Positions 49,501 to 57,560 are shown, numbered from the stretch's first letter. The stretch is 64,000 bases of DNA from Actinoplanes cyaneus (GCF_016862095.1 NZ_BOMH01000045.1:166620-230619); one strand, 5' to 3'. Made by a program: numbers and translations. The notes: generated by a model from the letters alone, not told the origin.

Positions 49501-52325
49501 GCCGCGGTGATGGCGCCGTTGTCGGACTTGCCGCGGTCCAGCGAGCGCAGCGTGACCCGGTCGAAGACCGCGTCGGCAGCGCCGAAGACGTAGTCGACGT
49601 CGCCCTCGATGTAGCTGTCGACGTAGTACTGCCGGGAGCGGGTGGTCGGCTTGGGGGTGTCGGCGAGCAGCGTGTCCTGGTTGCCGAGCAGCCGCACGTG
49701 GTCGGCGGTGAACCGGTCGCCCTCGACCCGCAGCGCGACAGCCTGCTGGCTGGTGATCTCCGGGTGCGCCTTCTCGTCGAAGGTGTTGGCCACGGTCAGG
49801 TTCCGCAGCGTCACGTTCTTCGCCGACACGAAGACGGTCGCGCTGTCCGCCGTTCCGTAGGTGCCGCCCGCCGGGTCCGCCGTGCCCGACGCCTTGTCGT
49901 CGGCGATGACGACGTCGGCGGGGTCGCCGGTGGCGCCGACCAGGACCACGTTCGGCGAGGTGACCTCGAACGTCTCGTGGTACGTGCCCGGCGCAATGGT
50001 GATCATCGTCGGCTGCAGGTTCGTGGCCGGGACGGCGGCCAGCGCGGCCGCGATCGTCCGGTAGGCGCCGTTGGCGCCGTCCGCGGCGACGTAGAGGTGC
50101 GCGTAGTCCACCGGCAGCGCGATCGGGTCGGTGGCCGACGTGGCCGACGCGGTGCCGGACACCGCGGAGACGTTGCCGACCAGGTCGAGCGCGGTGACCC
50201 GGTAGTACTGCGCAACACCCTTGGGCGCGCTGGTGTCGGTGAAGGCCGGAGCCGTGCCGGCCTTGGCGGCGGTCAGCGTGCCGAGCACGACGTAGCTGCC
50301 GCCGCTGCTGGACGAGCGGCTGATGCTGTAGCCGGCGAGGTCGGTCTCCTTGTTCGCCGTCCAGGTCAGTGTGATGCCGTGGTCCGCGCTCGGGGCGGCC
50401 TTGACGCCGGTGGGCGCGGCCGGCTTCACCATCGGGTTCGCCGCCGTGACCGACACGTACGCCGAGATGTTGCCGGTGGTGTCGACCGCGCGGATCCGGA
50501 AGTAGGCGTGAGTGCCCTCGGTGATCGTCGGGTCGGTGAACGTCGTGGCGGCGAGCGTGGCACCGGCGGCCGGCAGGTAGGCGACGTAGACGCCGTCGCC
50601 GTTGCGCTTCTGCACGGTGTAGCCGGCGAGGTCGGTCTCCTTGTTCGCGGCCCACGTCACCGTCATGCCGGCGGTGGCGACCGTGGCCTTCGGGGAGGAC
50701 GGCGTGGCCGGCGCCTTCGTGTCCACGGGAAGCGCGACCGAGGCGGAGGCTGCCGGTGAGGCGCCGGTGCCGTTGACCGCGGTGAGCTGGTAGTACGACG
50801 TCGCTCCGGTCGGCGCGCCGGAGTCGGTAAGCGTGGTGCCGGTGGTCGGCGTGGCGGTGAGCGCGGTGAACGGGCCGGTCACCGCGGCAGCCCGCGAGAC
50901 GACGTAGCCGGTGGTGGTCCCCGACGCGTTCGCGGTCCAGGTCAGGACGACGCCACCGGTGCTGCCGGCGACCGCCTTGAAGCCCGCCGGGGTGGCGGGC
51001 GGCACCGTGCGATCGACCGGCCGGGTGGCCGATCCCGTCGCGGGAGAGGAAGCGTTACCGCTCGTGTCGACCGCGGTGACCCGGTAGTAGGAGGCGGCGC
51101 CGGCCGGCGCGGTGGTGTCGGTGAACGTGCTGGCGGTCAGCGCGGTCGCGGTCAGCTGGCTGTACGCCCCGCTGGACGAGCTCGCCCGGTACACCAGGTA
51201 ACCGCGCAGGTCGGCGGATCCGGTGACGGCCGGCCACGTCAGGGTGATACCGCTGGTGGCGGCGGTCAGCTTCAGGCTGCCGGGCTTCGCCGGGGGTGTG
51301 GTGTCCTTGGGGATCGTCACCGAGGCCGAGACCGGCGCGGAGGACCCGGCCGCGTTGACCGCGGTGAGGCGGTAGTACGCGGTCGCGCCCGCCGGCGCGG
51401 TGACGTCGGTGTAGCTGGTGCCGGTGACCGGGGTCGCGGTCACCGTCGTGTACGGGCCCGCCGCCGCGCCGGCGCGGGTGACGACGTAGCCCGTGGTGGC
51501 CGTTCCGGAGTTCGCGGTCCAGGTCAGCGTGGCGCCGCCGGTGGCCGCCGCCGTCGCCTTGAACCCGGTGGGGGCCGGCGGCGCAGTGGTGATGCTGGCC
51601 GGCCGGGTCGCCGAGGCGGTCGCCGCCGACGAGGCGTTGCCGGTGCGGTCGACGGCCGTGACCCGGTAGTACGACGTGCTGCCGGCCGGGGCCGTCGTGT
51701 CCAGGAACGATGTCGCGGTGTACGGGCTCGCCGTGAGCTGGCTGAAGGTGCCGCCCGACGACGAGGAGCGGGCCACCACGTAGCCGGCGAGGTCCGGCAC
51801 GGCGCCGGTCGCGGTCCAGCTCACCGCGACACCGGCCGCGGATGCGGACAGCTTGAGGTTGGCCGGCTTGTCCGGGGCGGCGGTGTCGACGGTCTTCACC
51901 GTGATCGCACTGGACGGCTTGGACTGGTTGCCGGAGGCATCCATGGCGGCGACCGCGTAGTAGTAGGTCTTGTCCGCAGCCGCCGTGGTGTCGGTGAACG
52001 TGAGGGCCGTGGTGCTGCCCAGCAGATCGGTGGCCGGCACGATGGTCTTGCCGGCGGATCGGTAGACGCGGTACCCCGCGGTGTCCGACGCCGACACCTT
52101 GCCCCAGCTCACCGACACGCCGACCCGGCCGTAGTAGGCCGTCTTCAGGCTGCCCGGGACACCCGGGGCGGTCGTGTCGGGCGCGGCCGCGGCCGCCACG
52201 CTCAGACCGCCGACGCCGGCGAGGACGACCAGGGCGGCCAGCGCCAGGGGTCCGTACCTCCGGTGGGCCGACCACAACCCGACGGATCGGGACGGTTTCG
52301 CCTGGCCTTGCAACATGGGACTCAC
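43509..52325 (-). CDS. giant secreted multidomain pectin methylesterase (5 PME + ~13 Fn3)
   Basis: A 2,938-residue exported protein. Signal helix about 25-48, then seven fibronectin III domains (about 49-735), PME1 (about 738-1070), Fn3, PME2 (about 1167-1515), Fn3, PME3 (about 1613-1950), Fn3, PME4 (about 2053-2350), three Fn3, PME5 (about 2637-2938). PME1-3 keep the CE8 catalytic blocks: (G/S)xQDTL, EGxVDxxFG and LGRPW. PME4 has GTNRTV and PME5 GDKQTL in place of GNQDTL, so both lack the second catalytic Asp. Four PMEs end with RPxL...YLAGxDGWxP. GTG 52325 or ATG 52316 may start it. Removes methyl esters from pectin outside the cell, upstream of kdu metabolism. No sorting signal. Confidence 0.93.
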   Translation of the reverse strand: MSPMLQGQAKPSRSVGLWSAHRRYGPLALAALVVLAGVGGLSVAAAAAPDTTAPGVPGSLKTAYYGRVGVSVSWGKVSASDTAGYRVYRSAGKTIVPATDLLGSTTALTFTDTTAAADKTYYYAVAAMDASGNQSKPSSAITVKTVDTAAPDKPANLKLSASAAGVAVSWTATGAVPDLAGYVVARSSSSGGTFSQLTASPYTATSFLDTTAPAGSTSYYRVTAVDRTGNASSAATASATRPASITTAPPAPTGFKATAAATGGATLTWTANSGTATTGYVVTRAGAAAGPYTTVTATPVTGTSYTDVTAPAGATAYYRLTAVNAAGSSAPVSASVTIPKDTTPPAKPGSLKLTAATSGITLTWPAVTGSADLRGYLVYRASSSSGAYSQLTATALTASTFTDTTAPAGAASYYRVTAVDTSGNASSPATGSATRPVDRTVPPATPAGFKAVAGSTGGVVLTWTANASGTTTGYVVSRAAAVTGPFTALTATPTTGTTLTDSGAPTGATSYYQLTAVNGTGASPAASASVALPVDTKAPATPSSPKATVATAGMTVTWAANKETDLAGYTVQKRNGDGVYVAYLPAAGATLAATTFTDPTITEGTHAYFRIRAVDTTGNISAYVSVTAANPMVKPAAPTGVKAAPSADHGITLTWTANKETDLAGYSISRSSSSGGSYVVLGTLTAAKAGTAPAFTDTSAPKGVAQYYRVTALDLVGNVSAVSGTASATSATDPIALPVDYAHLYVAADGANGAYRTIAAALAAVPATNLQPTMITIAPGTYHETFEVTSPNVVLVGATGDPADVVIADDKASGTADPAGGTYGTADSATVFVSAKNVTLRNLTVANTFDEKAHPEITSQQAVALRVEGDRFTADHVRLLGNQDTLLADTPKPTTRSRQYYVDSYIEGDVDYVFGAADAVFDRVTLRSLDRGKSDNGAITAASTDTGSKYGFLFVNSKVTSAAPAGTVHLGRPWHPSADPDAIGSVVFADTWLPAAIATDAPWEDMATADSTGTKVNFRWQDARFAEYRSIGPGATPNANRPQLTASQAANATPAKYLAGSDGWSPMLPASTAAPASPSGLVAATDTRVVHLTWNDDTSADVIGWNVYRADAGTATLTKVAGVVSPTFSDTTVTNGASYSYAVTAVSRGGAESPATIGATVEVAAAPLVTDLTVDPAATPDGTTTFTTLTAALAAAPAGTATDPTVISVAKGTYREYLTVAKPYLVIVGATGTATDVVIDGNRAAGTPIPGAAPNPDGTVATYGTSGSATVVVTGNAVQMRDLTIQNSYQEGTYASGQAVALRTTGDKLVFDDVRLLGNQDTLYANSPAATTPSRVYFHDAYIEGDVDFLFGRATAVFDHSTLKALDHATSPNGAVTAASTDISQKYGFLITASRIIGSAPDGSQNLGRPWQPGKSQADGTSVKDDNALGQVVVRDSWLGSVVSGTATWTNMVNSGVTTDWHTARFAEYANTGPGSTTTASADRPQLTAEQAREYTAAAYLAGTDGWNPVADAATDVAPAAVTGLVAGGADKAVTLTWNDSVESDVTGYRVYRAAAGSVSTDPDQLVATVTKAAYTDKAVTNGVTYTYTVVAVDAAGNAAPASEAATATANVVPLVADVTVAADGSGDHTTLQAAVNAAPAGTAARPTVILVKPGTYRQVVTIAKPYLVIAGTSGNARDVVLTFDNANGTPAGPTTCPSVTTATCGTSGSFTVAITASNVTVRDLTIANTFDSARHPEIGSYNTQAVALKATGDRQVYRNVRLLSVQDTLLADSAGAISATGGGYARQYYYDSFIEGNVDFVFGRATAVFDRVTIHATTHNGGTIFAPSTASKNPYGYLVTNSRIVSANDPGTFALGRPWAGWADGTQPDNSRGQLTIRDTTVNDGIDAAKPWADFAPLQWADGRFTEYHNTGAGAAVNTNRPQLSDADATTRTAAAYLAGTDGWNPVADAAADVAPAAPGGVAARGGAGQVTLSWDENTESDVTGYHVYRVEGTGAVPVDAAHQVGGGLLTKAGLVDTGLTNGTTYGYVVVAIDAPEHASAASATVTAKPALHVDATVRADGTGGYPTLQAAIDAAPGTANWVVSVSPGTYPGPVTVAKANVTLVGATGDPADVVITNGTSAAALSVTGSGVTVSGVTVQNTTASGAAPAVSMSGDKVLLEHVVLKGTNRTVFADTSTYTAAARQMIQNSAIEGTGDIVLGRATLVIDKTTIKVKGSGGTVLTPSTAGTYKGMLLINSTVETPAGVTGVQLGRPYRAWGDQYTPNSVGQAVVRDTALGAGLDTAKPWGTGPAGEPWTLGRLFEYANTGDGAAVNDNRPQLSPADSVPVTVADWLGAATWYPAVAAPAAPADVTAPATPGSLTATAGDAAIGLTWVAGGDKDLAGYRLYRSTGTAVAIGPATLVASGLTGTSHRDSGLANGTAYTYALVAVDAAGNTSAPATVRATPADSAPPAAPAGLKAGAGDGKVTLTWNANREGDLAGYNVYSGSTKLNGALITGSTYTVTGLDNGTTYRYTVTAVDAAGNESAVSAQVEGVPAPGDSTAPTVPAGLRTILGKGSVTVTWSAVGDGDLAGYDVYRSTGRAAPNLLAAGLTGTSFTDVTGAAGTAYSYTVVATDTAGNASEASAAVSATPVKVDIVVAADGSGDATTVAAGIALLADNADYTTQGYRVVLVKPGTYPGVIASGNRYGVTLLGATTDPADTVVTAGGTGAVATATLSGNQWTLRNLTVANTNGAATPGAQATALQVKSGDKDVFDNVRFLGDKQTLLLSTANVTTYSRMYFHDAYLEGGADLVLGRAVAVFDHSTFHVLARSGASITDSSISSASPYGFLITDSTIVTDGPANSVYLGRPYSTTGQAQVVVRDSVLGAAVNTAQPWNNWDAATPWTAGRFFEHRNSGPGAAVVSAATRPMLPDADAATYTAPKYLAGADGWNPTVS

Positions 52326-52769
52326 TTCTGTGGAAGACGGTGCTGGGCCCGCGGCGGAGCGCGAGGGGCTGCCGACGGCCGCGGCTCAGGCGACAGGTCA
52401 GGCATGCACCCTTGATGATCACACTGAACATGACTGTGCGTAATGCCCGCCGGCGGGATTTGCCCGAAGGTCCTGGCTCCGTCAGTCGGTTCGCCGGAGA
52501 AAACTGCTTGGCTGATCGCAGGCTTCGACCGCGGCGGCGGCCGCCGCCACCGTTGCGGCCGACGTCGGTCGTAGCGGATCGGGGACTCAGCGGACGAAAT
52601 GCCGCCTTTCGGACGCGCGATGATCCGCTCGCGCAGCCTCGGGCAAGTGTGACTTAGAGTGATGTAGTAGCTACTTCTCGTTATGGACCGGGGTACGTGA
52701 TCGCGCCTGCCTGCGCGCCTGCCTGCGCGCCTGCCTGCGTACCGAGGCGGGCTTTCTTAGTCTGGGTCG
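52326..52769. other. spacer between divergent pectinesterase and SnoaL-like genes
   Basis: 444 bp with no supportable gene. It should contain the pectinesterase promoter (minus) and that of the SnoaL-like gene (plus); I see no convincing -35/-10 or palindrome. The structured element is the 12-bp tandem repeat at 52703-52738. Confidence 0.4.
52703..52738. repeat. three perfect copies of a 12-bp repeat
   Basis: GCGCCTGCCTGC repeated three times without change, ending 31 bp before the SnoaL-like ATG. Likely slippage product; it lies in the probable 5' leader. Confidence 0.9.
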
Positions 52770-53141
52770 ATGTCGGTCGAAGATGATGTGCTCGCCGCCG
52801 TGTCGGCCCGGTCCGCCGCGCTGATCGCCGGGGACATCGAGCGGTTGGAACGCCTGCATCACCCGCGACTGCGGTGGACGACACACCGCGGCGACGTCCG
52901 CGACCGGGCAGCCTACCTGGCGGGCAACGACCCCGGCACGCTCCGCTGGCTCGACCAGCGGCTCTCCGGGGTGGACGTGCAGGTGACCGGAACGGTGGCG
53001 GTGCTCACCGCCGAGGTGACCGATGTGGTGGCTCGCGACGGGCAGCCACGCACGTTCCGGATGCGGCTGACCCTGATCTGGGTGGCCGGCCCGGACGGCT
53101 GGCAGTGCCTGGCGGGCCACGCCGGGCCGCTGCTCGACTGA
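52770..53141 (+). CDS. SnoaL/DUF4440-like NTF2-fold protein
   Basis: A 123-residue protein with the cone-shaped NTF2-like fold pattern: helix DVLAAVSARSAALIAGDIERLERLHHPRLRWTTH, then strands VDVQVTGTVAVLTAEVTDVV and FRMRLTLIWVAGPDGWQCLAGHAG. DUF4440 members are small-molecule binding or isomerase-like proteins of mostly unknown role. Convergent with the potassium channel gene, 30 bp apart. Confidence 0.8.
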   Translation: MSVEDDVLAAVSARSAALIAGDIERLERLHHPRLRWTTHRGDVRDRAAYLAGNDPGTLRWLDQRLSGVDVQVTGTVAVLTAEVTDVVARDGQPRTFRMRLTLIWVAGPDGWQCLAGHAGPLLD

Positions 53142-53171
53142 CGCCGGCCCACCTCCGGCTGACAACGCACC

Positions 53172-54956
53172 CTAAGGGCGGGTGCGGGTCAGCCGCTGCA
53201 GGATCCAGCTCGACGGCACGCGACGGCCGTACAGGACGTACTGGCTCACCGAGTCGATGGTCAACGTGTCCAGCAGCGCCCGCTGATCCGACGGCTGCCC
53301 GGCGAGCAGGATCTCGTCGCCGGCCCGGAGCACGTCGTCGTCGGCCGGTCCGAGCGTCGCCTGCCCGTCCCGCAGGATCAGCAGCGGGACGATGTCGAGG
53401 CGCTGCTCCCGGTCGTCGGGATCGCGCAGGAGATCGCCGAGCGTCGCCTGCCCGTCGCGCAGCCGGCGGGTGAGCGCCGGCGCGTCGTTCGCGTCCAGCG
53501 TCGTGCGCCACAGCCCGGGCAGGCGACTCCCGCAATGCTGCCGCAGGCGCTCCACCATGGCCCGGGCCCATTCGTCGCCGAGTGCCGGCATCTCCCGCAG
53601 GAAGCGCCACAGCAGCGGGGTGCTCAGCTGCGCGTAGATCTCGTGCGCGACCACCTCGGCCGGCACCAGCAGGGAGTCGATCTCCATGGCGGCGAACAGC
53701 GGTGCTGTCTCCGGCCGGTTCTGCCGGGACGCGACGAACAGGTCGGGGTTGATGTGGCGGGCGGCGGCGACCAGCGACAGGTTGGTGGTGTCGTTGTCCG
53801 TGCCGGCCACGAAACCGACCGCGTGCGCCAGGTCGGCCTCGGCCATGACGTGCGGCTCGGACCCGTCGCCGACGATGACCCACGGCTCGGCCCCGGCCTG
53901 CGCCTGGATGTCGATCGCGGTGACGGTGAGGCCCTCGGCGTGCAGGTCCTCGGTGAGCTCCCGGCCGAACCGCCCGTAGCCGCACAGCACCCAGCGCCCG
54001 GCCCGCGGCGGCTGGGACCGCTCCGGCAGCTCGGCGCCCGGCCCGCTTTCGAGCCACACCATCAACTGGTACGACGACGGGGCGCGCAGGGCGAGCCGCA
54101 GGTGATCCCCGTACCGGTCGAACGGGTTCACCACCGTGGGGGAACCGAACGCGGCCATCCGGTGCTCGACGGCCGGCGACACCGTGCGGGCGATCACCGG
54201 CAGCTCCGGGCGCACCAGGGCGGCAGTCATCGTGACGGCCAGGTTCACCTCGTCGTCGTCGGTCAGGGCCAGGACCCCTTCGCAGTACGGGTGGCCCAGC
54301 CCGGCATGCTCGATCGTCTGCGGGTTGCGGGCGTCACCGGACAGCCCCGGCACGTCCGAGCGGTAGGCGTCGATGTCCAGCGCGTCCACCCGTTCCGCGT
54401 CGGTGTCGATCACCACGAGCCGGCGGCCGAGCGCGTCGAGCTCGCGGCCGAGCAACTGGCCGGTCTGCCCGTACCCCGCGATCAGCAGGAACGGCTCGCG
54501 CAGCCGGGCCACCGTCCGCGTGAAACGCTGCAACGCCAGAGCCTGCCGGAACGCGCGATCCTGCAGCAGCGTCAGCAGGGAACCGATCGCGTAGGCCCAT
54601 CCGATGACGGTGAGGTAGATGGTCGCCGTCACCCAGAGCCGCTGGGCGCCGGTGAACGCGTGCGGGATCTCGCCGTACCCGATGGTCGTCGCCGTGTAGC
54701 TCATGAAGTAGAACGCGTCGAAGAAGCCCATCCGCGCCGCCTGCCCGGCGCCGTCACGACCCGGGATCAGCGTCAGGCCCAGCACGCTCACCGCGAAGAT
54801 GGTGATCAGCACGATCAGCGGAACCCGCATCCGGCGCAGGACCAGGAAGACGGTCGGCGGTCCCTGCACGGAGACGGCCATCCGCGTCCAGCGGCGTGCC
54901 TCACGCGGCCGCCGCTCGTCGTGGCCGGGCATCCACCACCGTTGCGATCCGGGCAC
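53172..54956 (-). CDS. potassium channel with two RCK (TrkA-N) domains
   Basis: A 594-residue membrane protein. Two helices (about 44-64 and 107-130) flank a pore loop with selectivity filter TATTIGYGE. Two Rossmann RCK domains follow: LLIAGYGQTGQLLGREL (about 157) and WVLCGYGRFGRELTEDL (about 322), each with GxGxxG and an acidic strand-2 end. TrkA-C-like segments close the chain. RCK domains gate the pore by nucleotide or Ca2+. The N-terminus may begin at a later Met (ATG 54929). It follows a DUF6394 gene by 9 bp, an arrangement suggesting a channel accessory. Confidence 0.88.
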   Translation of the reverse strand: MPGSQRWWMPGHDERRPREARRWTRMAVSVQGPPTVFLVLRRMRVPLIVLITIFAVSVLGLTLIPGRDGAGQAARMGFFDAFYFMSYTATTIGYGEIPHAFTGAQRLWVTATIYLTVIGWAYAIGSLLTLLQDRAFRQALALQRFTRTVARLREPFLLIAGYGQTGQLLGRELDALGRRLVVIDTDAERVDALDIDAYRSDVPGLSGDARNPQTIEHAGLGHPYCEGVLALTDDDEVNLAVTMTAALVRPELPVIARTVSPAVEHRMAAFGSPTVVNPFDRYGDHLRLALRAPSSYQLMVWLESGPGAELPERSQPPRAGRWVLCGYGRFGRELTEDLHAEGLTVTAIDIQAQAGAEPWVIVGDGSEPHVMAEADLAHAVGFVAGTDNDTTNLSLVAAARHINPDLFVASRQNRPETAPLFAAMEIDSLLVPAEVVAHEIYAQLSTPLLWRFLREMPALGDEWARAMVERLRQHCGSRLPGLWRTTLDANDAPALTRRLRDGQATLGDLLRDPDDREQRLDIVPLLILRDGQATLGPADDDVLRAGDEILLAGQPSDQRALLDTLTIDSVSQYVLYGRRVPSSWILQRLTRTRP

Positions 54957-54965
54957 GGCTGCCGC

Positions 54966-55352
54966 TCAGCGCCGCTGGAAGGACACGGTCTCGACGACCA
55001 GCAGGACAACGGAGACGATGTTGGCCAGCAGCGCGCCGCCGGACAGCGACACCACGGCGGCCATCGAACCGGCGTCCAGGCCGCCCGCCGAGACCTGCGT
55101 GGCCCAGATCCAGGCCAGGGTGGCCGCGATCAGCTGCAGATCGGCCACCAGGCTGGTGGCCAGGTGCACCGCGCCGATCTGCGTACGGTCGCCGAACTTC
55201 AGCACGGTGGCTATCAGGTTCACCACGACCGCGGCGAACAGCTCATACTCGTTGTGCAGCTTCGGATCGGCGAGGTCACCGATGAAGAAGCCGAAGTTCA
55301 ACGTCGCCGCGAGCAGCACGAAGAACCCGAAGATCACCTTTTCCAGACTCAT
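54966..55352 (-). CDS. DUF6394 membrane protein, K+ channel partner
   Basis: A 128-residue protein with four predicted helices and the family blocks LEKVIFGFFVLLAATLNFGF, HNEYELFAAVVVNLIATVLK and FGDRTQIGAVHLATSLVADL. Function is unknown; genes of this family are found beside RCK potassium channels. ATG 55352 is preferred over GTG 55358 because GGGGGTG lies 7 bp before it. First gene of a two-gene operon with the channel. Confidence 0.8.
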   Translation of the reverse strand: MSLEKVIFGFFVLLAATLNFGFFIGDLADPKLHNEYELFAAVVVNLIATVLKFGDRTQIGAVHLATSLVADLQLIAATLAWIWATQVSAGGLDAGSMAAVVSLSGGALLANIVSVVLLVVETVSFQRR

Positions 55353-55654
55353 CAGCACCCCCGGCCGTCAGTGTGCCCGCATTACCCCCGACGGACACCC
55401 GCCAAGCCTCACACCGGGCACCGGCCCACCCGCGGCTCAGGGTTTCCGCCGGGCCTGTCCTCGGGGTGTGGCGGCAATGGCTGGCAAGATTTGCGCCATG
55501 AGCGGTCACATGTACGTGCGAGAACCGATCGGTCGCAGCCGTTCATGCACTCGGTGGGGTCGCTGACTGCCACGCGCTGCCGCCGGTGCCGGGCCCCGTA
55601 GAATCAGAGGTAGCGAATCCAGGGCAAACACCGGAGTCGGGGCGTGAGACAACC

Positions 55655-56035
55655 ATGGCGTACCGGCCGATGACGATGACTGACCTTGCCGAGCACCTGT
55701 GTCGTCAGCAGGAGGAGAAGGTCAGGTGGAAGCACGTCTGGGAGTTCCTCGAAGAGTACCGGTGGGAGCCGGCCGATAAGAAGCCGGAACTCTTCCGCGA
55801 TGAGCCATCGCGGTGCGGCAACGATCAGTGGGACGCCTTGCTGGCCGCTTTGGCCGAGCATCTCGCCGCCCAGCTCGATCTTGCTCCACCGGAGTGGTCG
55901 CGATCGCGGATTCTCGACACTCCGTGGTTTCCCTCCTCGTTGCGCTCCAAGCGGATGGAAGCGTTGGTGTGGGCTCCGGCGGCCTTCCGCAAGCACGGTG
56001 TCTACCTCGCCGCCCGTGACTTGGAGGCGGCATGA
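55655..56035 (+). CDS. hypothetical protein, probable antitoxin-side partner of the nucleotidyltransferase
   Basis: A 126-residue soluble protein, not recognised as a named family. Helical N-terminus MTDLAEHLCRQQEEKVRWKHVWEFLEEY followed by a Trp-rich C-terminal half (PPEWSRSRILDTPWFPS, MEALVWAPAAFRKHGV). ATG 55655 is chosen; the frame is open to 55586. The stop overlaps the next ATG (ATGA). Coupling to a DUF6036-type nucleotidyltransferase suggests a two-gene toxin-antitoxin-like pair, here with a damaged second gene. Confidence 0.65.
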   Translation: MAYRPMTMTDLAEHLCRQQEEKVRWKHVWEFLEEYRWEPADKKPELFRDEPSRCGNDQWDALLAALAEHLAAQLDLAPPEWSRSRILDTPWFPSSLRSKRMEALVWAPAAFRKHGVYLAARDLEAA

Positions 56036-56655
56036 GTGACGACGGACTCATGGGTCGTGCGGAGCTTGAACGAGCCTTCGCCGCGCTCGGTGATCGCCTC
56101 GTCCGTCGAGGTGTCGTCGCCGACCTCTTCATCGTCGGCGGAGCGGCGATGGCGCTTGCCTACGATGCTGAACGGGTGACGCGGGACGTGGACGCCACAT
56201 TCGTACCGCACGGCGTGGTGTTGGAGGAAGCCCGGAACGTGGCTCAGGCGATGAGTCTTCCTCCCTGGTGGCTCAACGAACAGGCCAGTTCCTACGTGTC
56301 CGCCCAGCATGATGCCGGCCGGAGGGAGGTGTTCGACCATCCCGGGATCCGAGACGGCGAGTTGCGTGTGGGCAGTGCCGCGCGGCTCAAACAGCCCGGG
56401 CAGAGCAAGGCGACCTGGACCGTGACCCAGCTCGAACCGCTGCGCGTCTTCACCTGGCGGACCGAACGTGCCGGTCTCTGCCTGACCGGCCGTCACCTGC
56501 TGGAGCCGGCAGGCACGGGCACCCGGATGACTCTCGTTCTGGAGACCGCCGGCTGGGCGGCCGGCGTTGCTTCGGCGCTGTTCGGCGGCAAGATGCGGTC
56601 CTCGCTGCAGCAGGAGGCCGCGGGTTTCGCCCGCGCGGCGACCGAGGTCCACTGA
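56032..56655 (+). CDS. chimeric gene: DUF6036 nucleotidyltransferase N-terminus joined to SRPBCC C-terminus
   Basis: A 207-residue open frame. Residues 1 to about 104 match a DUF6036/AbiEii-like nucleotidyltransferase: LFIVGGAAMALAYDAERVTRDVDATF (GG...DVD) through REVFDHPGI. The rest of that domain is missing. From about DGELRVGSAARLKQPG the protein is the second half of an SRPBCC/polyketide-cyclase-like domain (WTVTQLEPLRVFTWRTERAG, MTLVLETAGWAAGV) to the stop. The natural explanation is a deletion that fused two neighbouring genes in frame near 56345. Neither domain is complete, so function is doubtful. Confidence 0.6.
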   Translation: MSDDGLMGRAELERAFAALGDRLVRRGVVADLFIVGGAAMALAYDAERVTRDVDATFVPHGVVLEEARNVAQAMSLPPWWLNEQASSYVSAQHDAGRREVFDHPGIRDGELRVGSAARLKQPGQSKATWTVTQLEPLRVFTWRTERAGLCLTGRHLLEPAGTGTRMTLVLETAGWAAGVASALFGGKMRSSLQQEAAGFARAATEVH

Positions 56656-56759
56656 CGAGGCCTACCACGCCCGGGGCGCAGCCGCGCGATCCTGCCGATG
56701 GCCGAATGACGTACGCCACGAGGGTGCAACCCTGACCCGCCCGCGTACGTCAGGATTTC

Positions 56760-57560
56760 GTGAGATCAACTCGACTGTCGATCCTGGCCGCCGTTCTCAT
56801 TCTCGCCGGATGCGGGATCGTGGGCTACGGGCTGATGGGCGGTGGCGCCGCCGTGCGGGCCCAGTCGCCGCCCCCGGCGCCGGTGGCGACCGCCCCGGAG
56901 ACGGAGGCGATCGAGGGCCCGCCGGAGCCGTCCACTGCCCCGGCTCGCGTCACCTACCCGGCCGGCGGCAGCCGGAAGTACGCGGTCGCCGCGCGGGAGA
57001 CCGCCGCCCCGGCCGGCCGCAAGGGCACGCTGTTGCACTATCGGGTCGCCGTCGAGAGGGACATCCACGGTGTCACGGCCGCGCAGTTCGCTGCGGTGAC
57101 CACCGCGACGCTGCGTGATCCGCGGAGCTGGACCGCCGGCGGCGAGTGGCGGCTGCAGCGTGTCGGCCCGGATGATCGGGCCGATTTCACGATCTGGCTG
57201 GTGACCCCGAAGACGCGCGATGCGATGTGCGAGGGCGCCGCCGACGGCTACACGTCGTGCCGCGCCCACGACAACGTCGTCATCAACGTCGCACGCTGGG
57301 CGAAGGGCGTCCCGGACTACGGCGCGAGCCTCGGCGTCTACCGCCAGTACGTGATCAACCACGAGGTCGGCCACCGCCTCGGCCAGGCTCACGAGCTCTG
57401 CCCCGCCAAGGGCGACCTCGCCCCGGTCATGCAGCAGCAGACGCTCGGCCTGCACGGTTGCAAGCCGAACTCGTGGCCCTTCCTCGACGGTTCCCGCCAC
57501 CGCGGCAGAATCGGCGCCTACGACGACAAGGTCCCACCCCGCGACAAGGGCTTTTCCTGA
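56760..57560 (+). CDS. secreted DUF3152 protein with zincin motif
   Basis: A 266-residue protein. N-terminal signal/anchor helix (about 5-35), Pro-rich linker, then the DUF3152 domain with HEVGHRLGQAHELC, a HExxHxxGxxH metzincin zinc site, and Cys pairs (AMCEGAADGYTSCRAHD, ELCPAKGD, LHGCKPN). Family members are actinobacterial, extracellular and uncharacterised; the motif predicts a metalloprotease. GTG start at 56760. Confidence 0.85.
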   Translation: MRSTRLSILAAVLILAGCGIVGYGLMGGGAAVRAQSPPPAPVATAPETEAIEGPPEPSTAPARVTYPAGGSRKYAVAARETAAPAGRKGTLLHYRVAVERDIHGVTAAQFAAVTTATLRDPRSWTAGGEWRLQRVGPDDRADFTIWLVTPKTRDAMCEGAADGYTSCRAHDNVVINVARWAKGVPDYGASLGVYRQYVINHEVGHRLGQAHELCPAKGDLAPVMQQQTLGLHGCKPNSWPFLDGSRHRGRIGAYDDKVPPRDKGFS

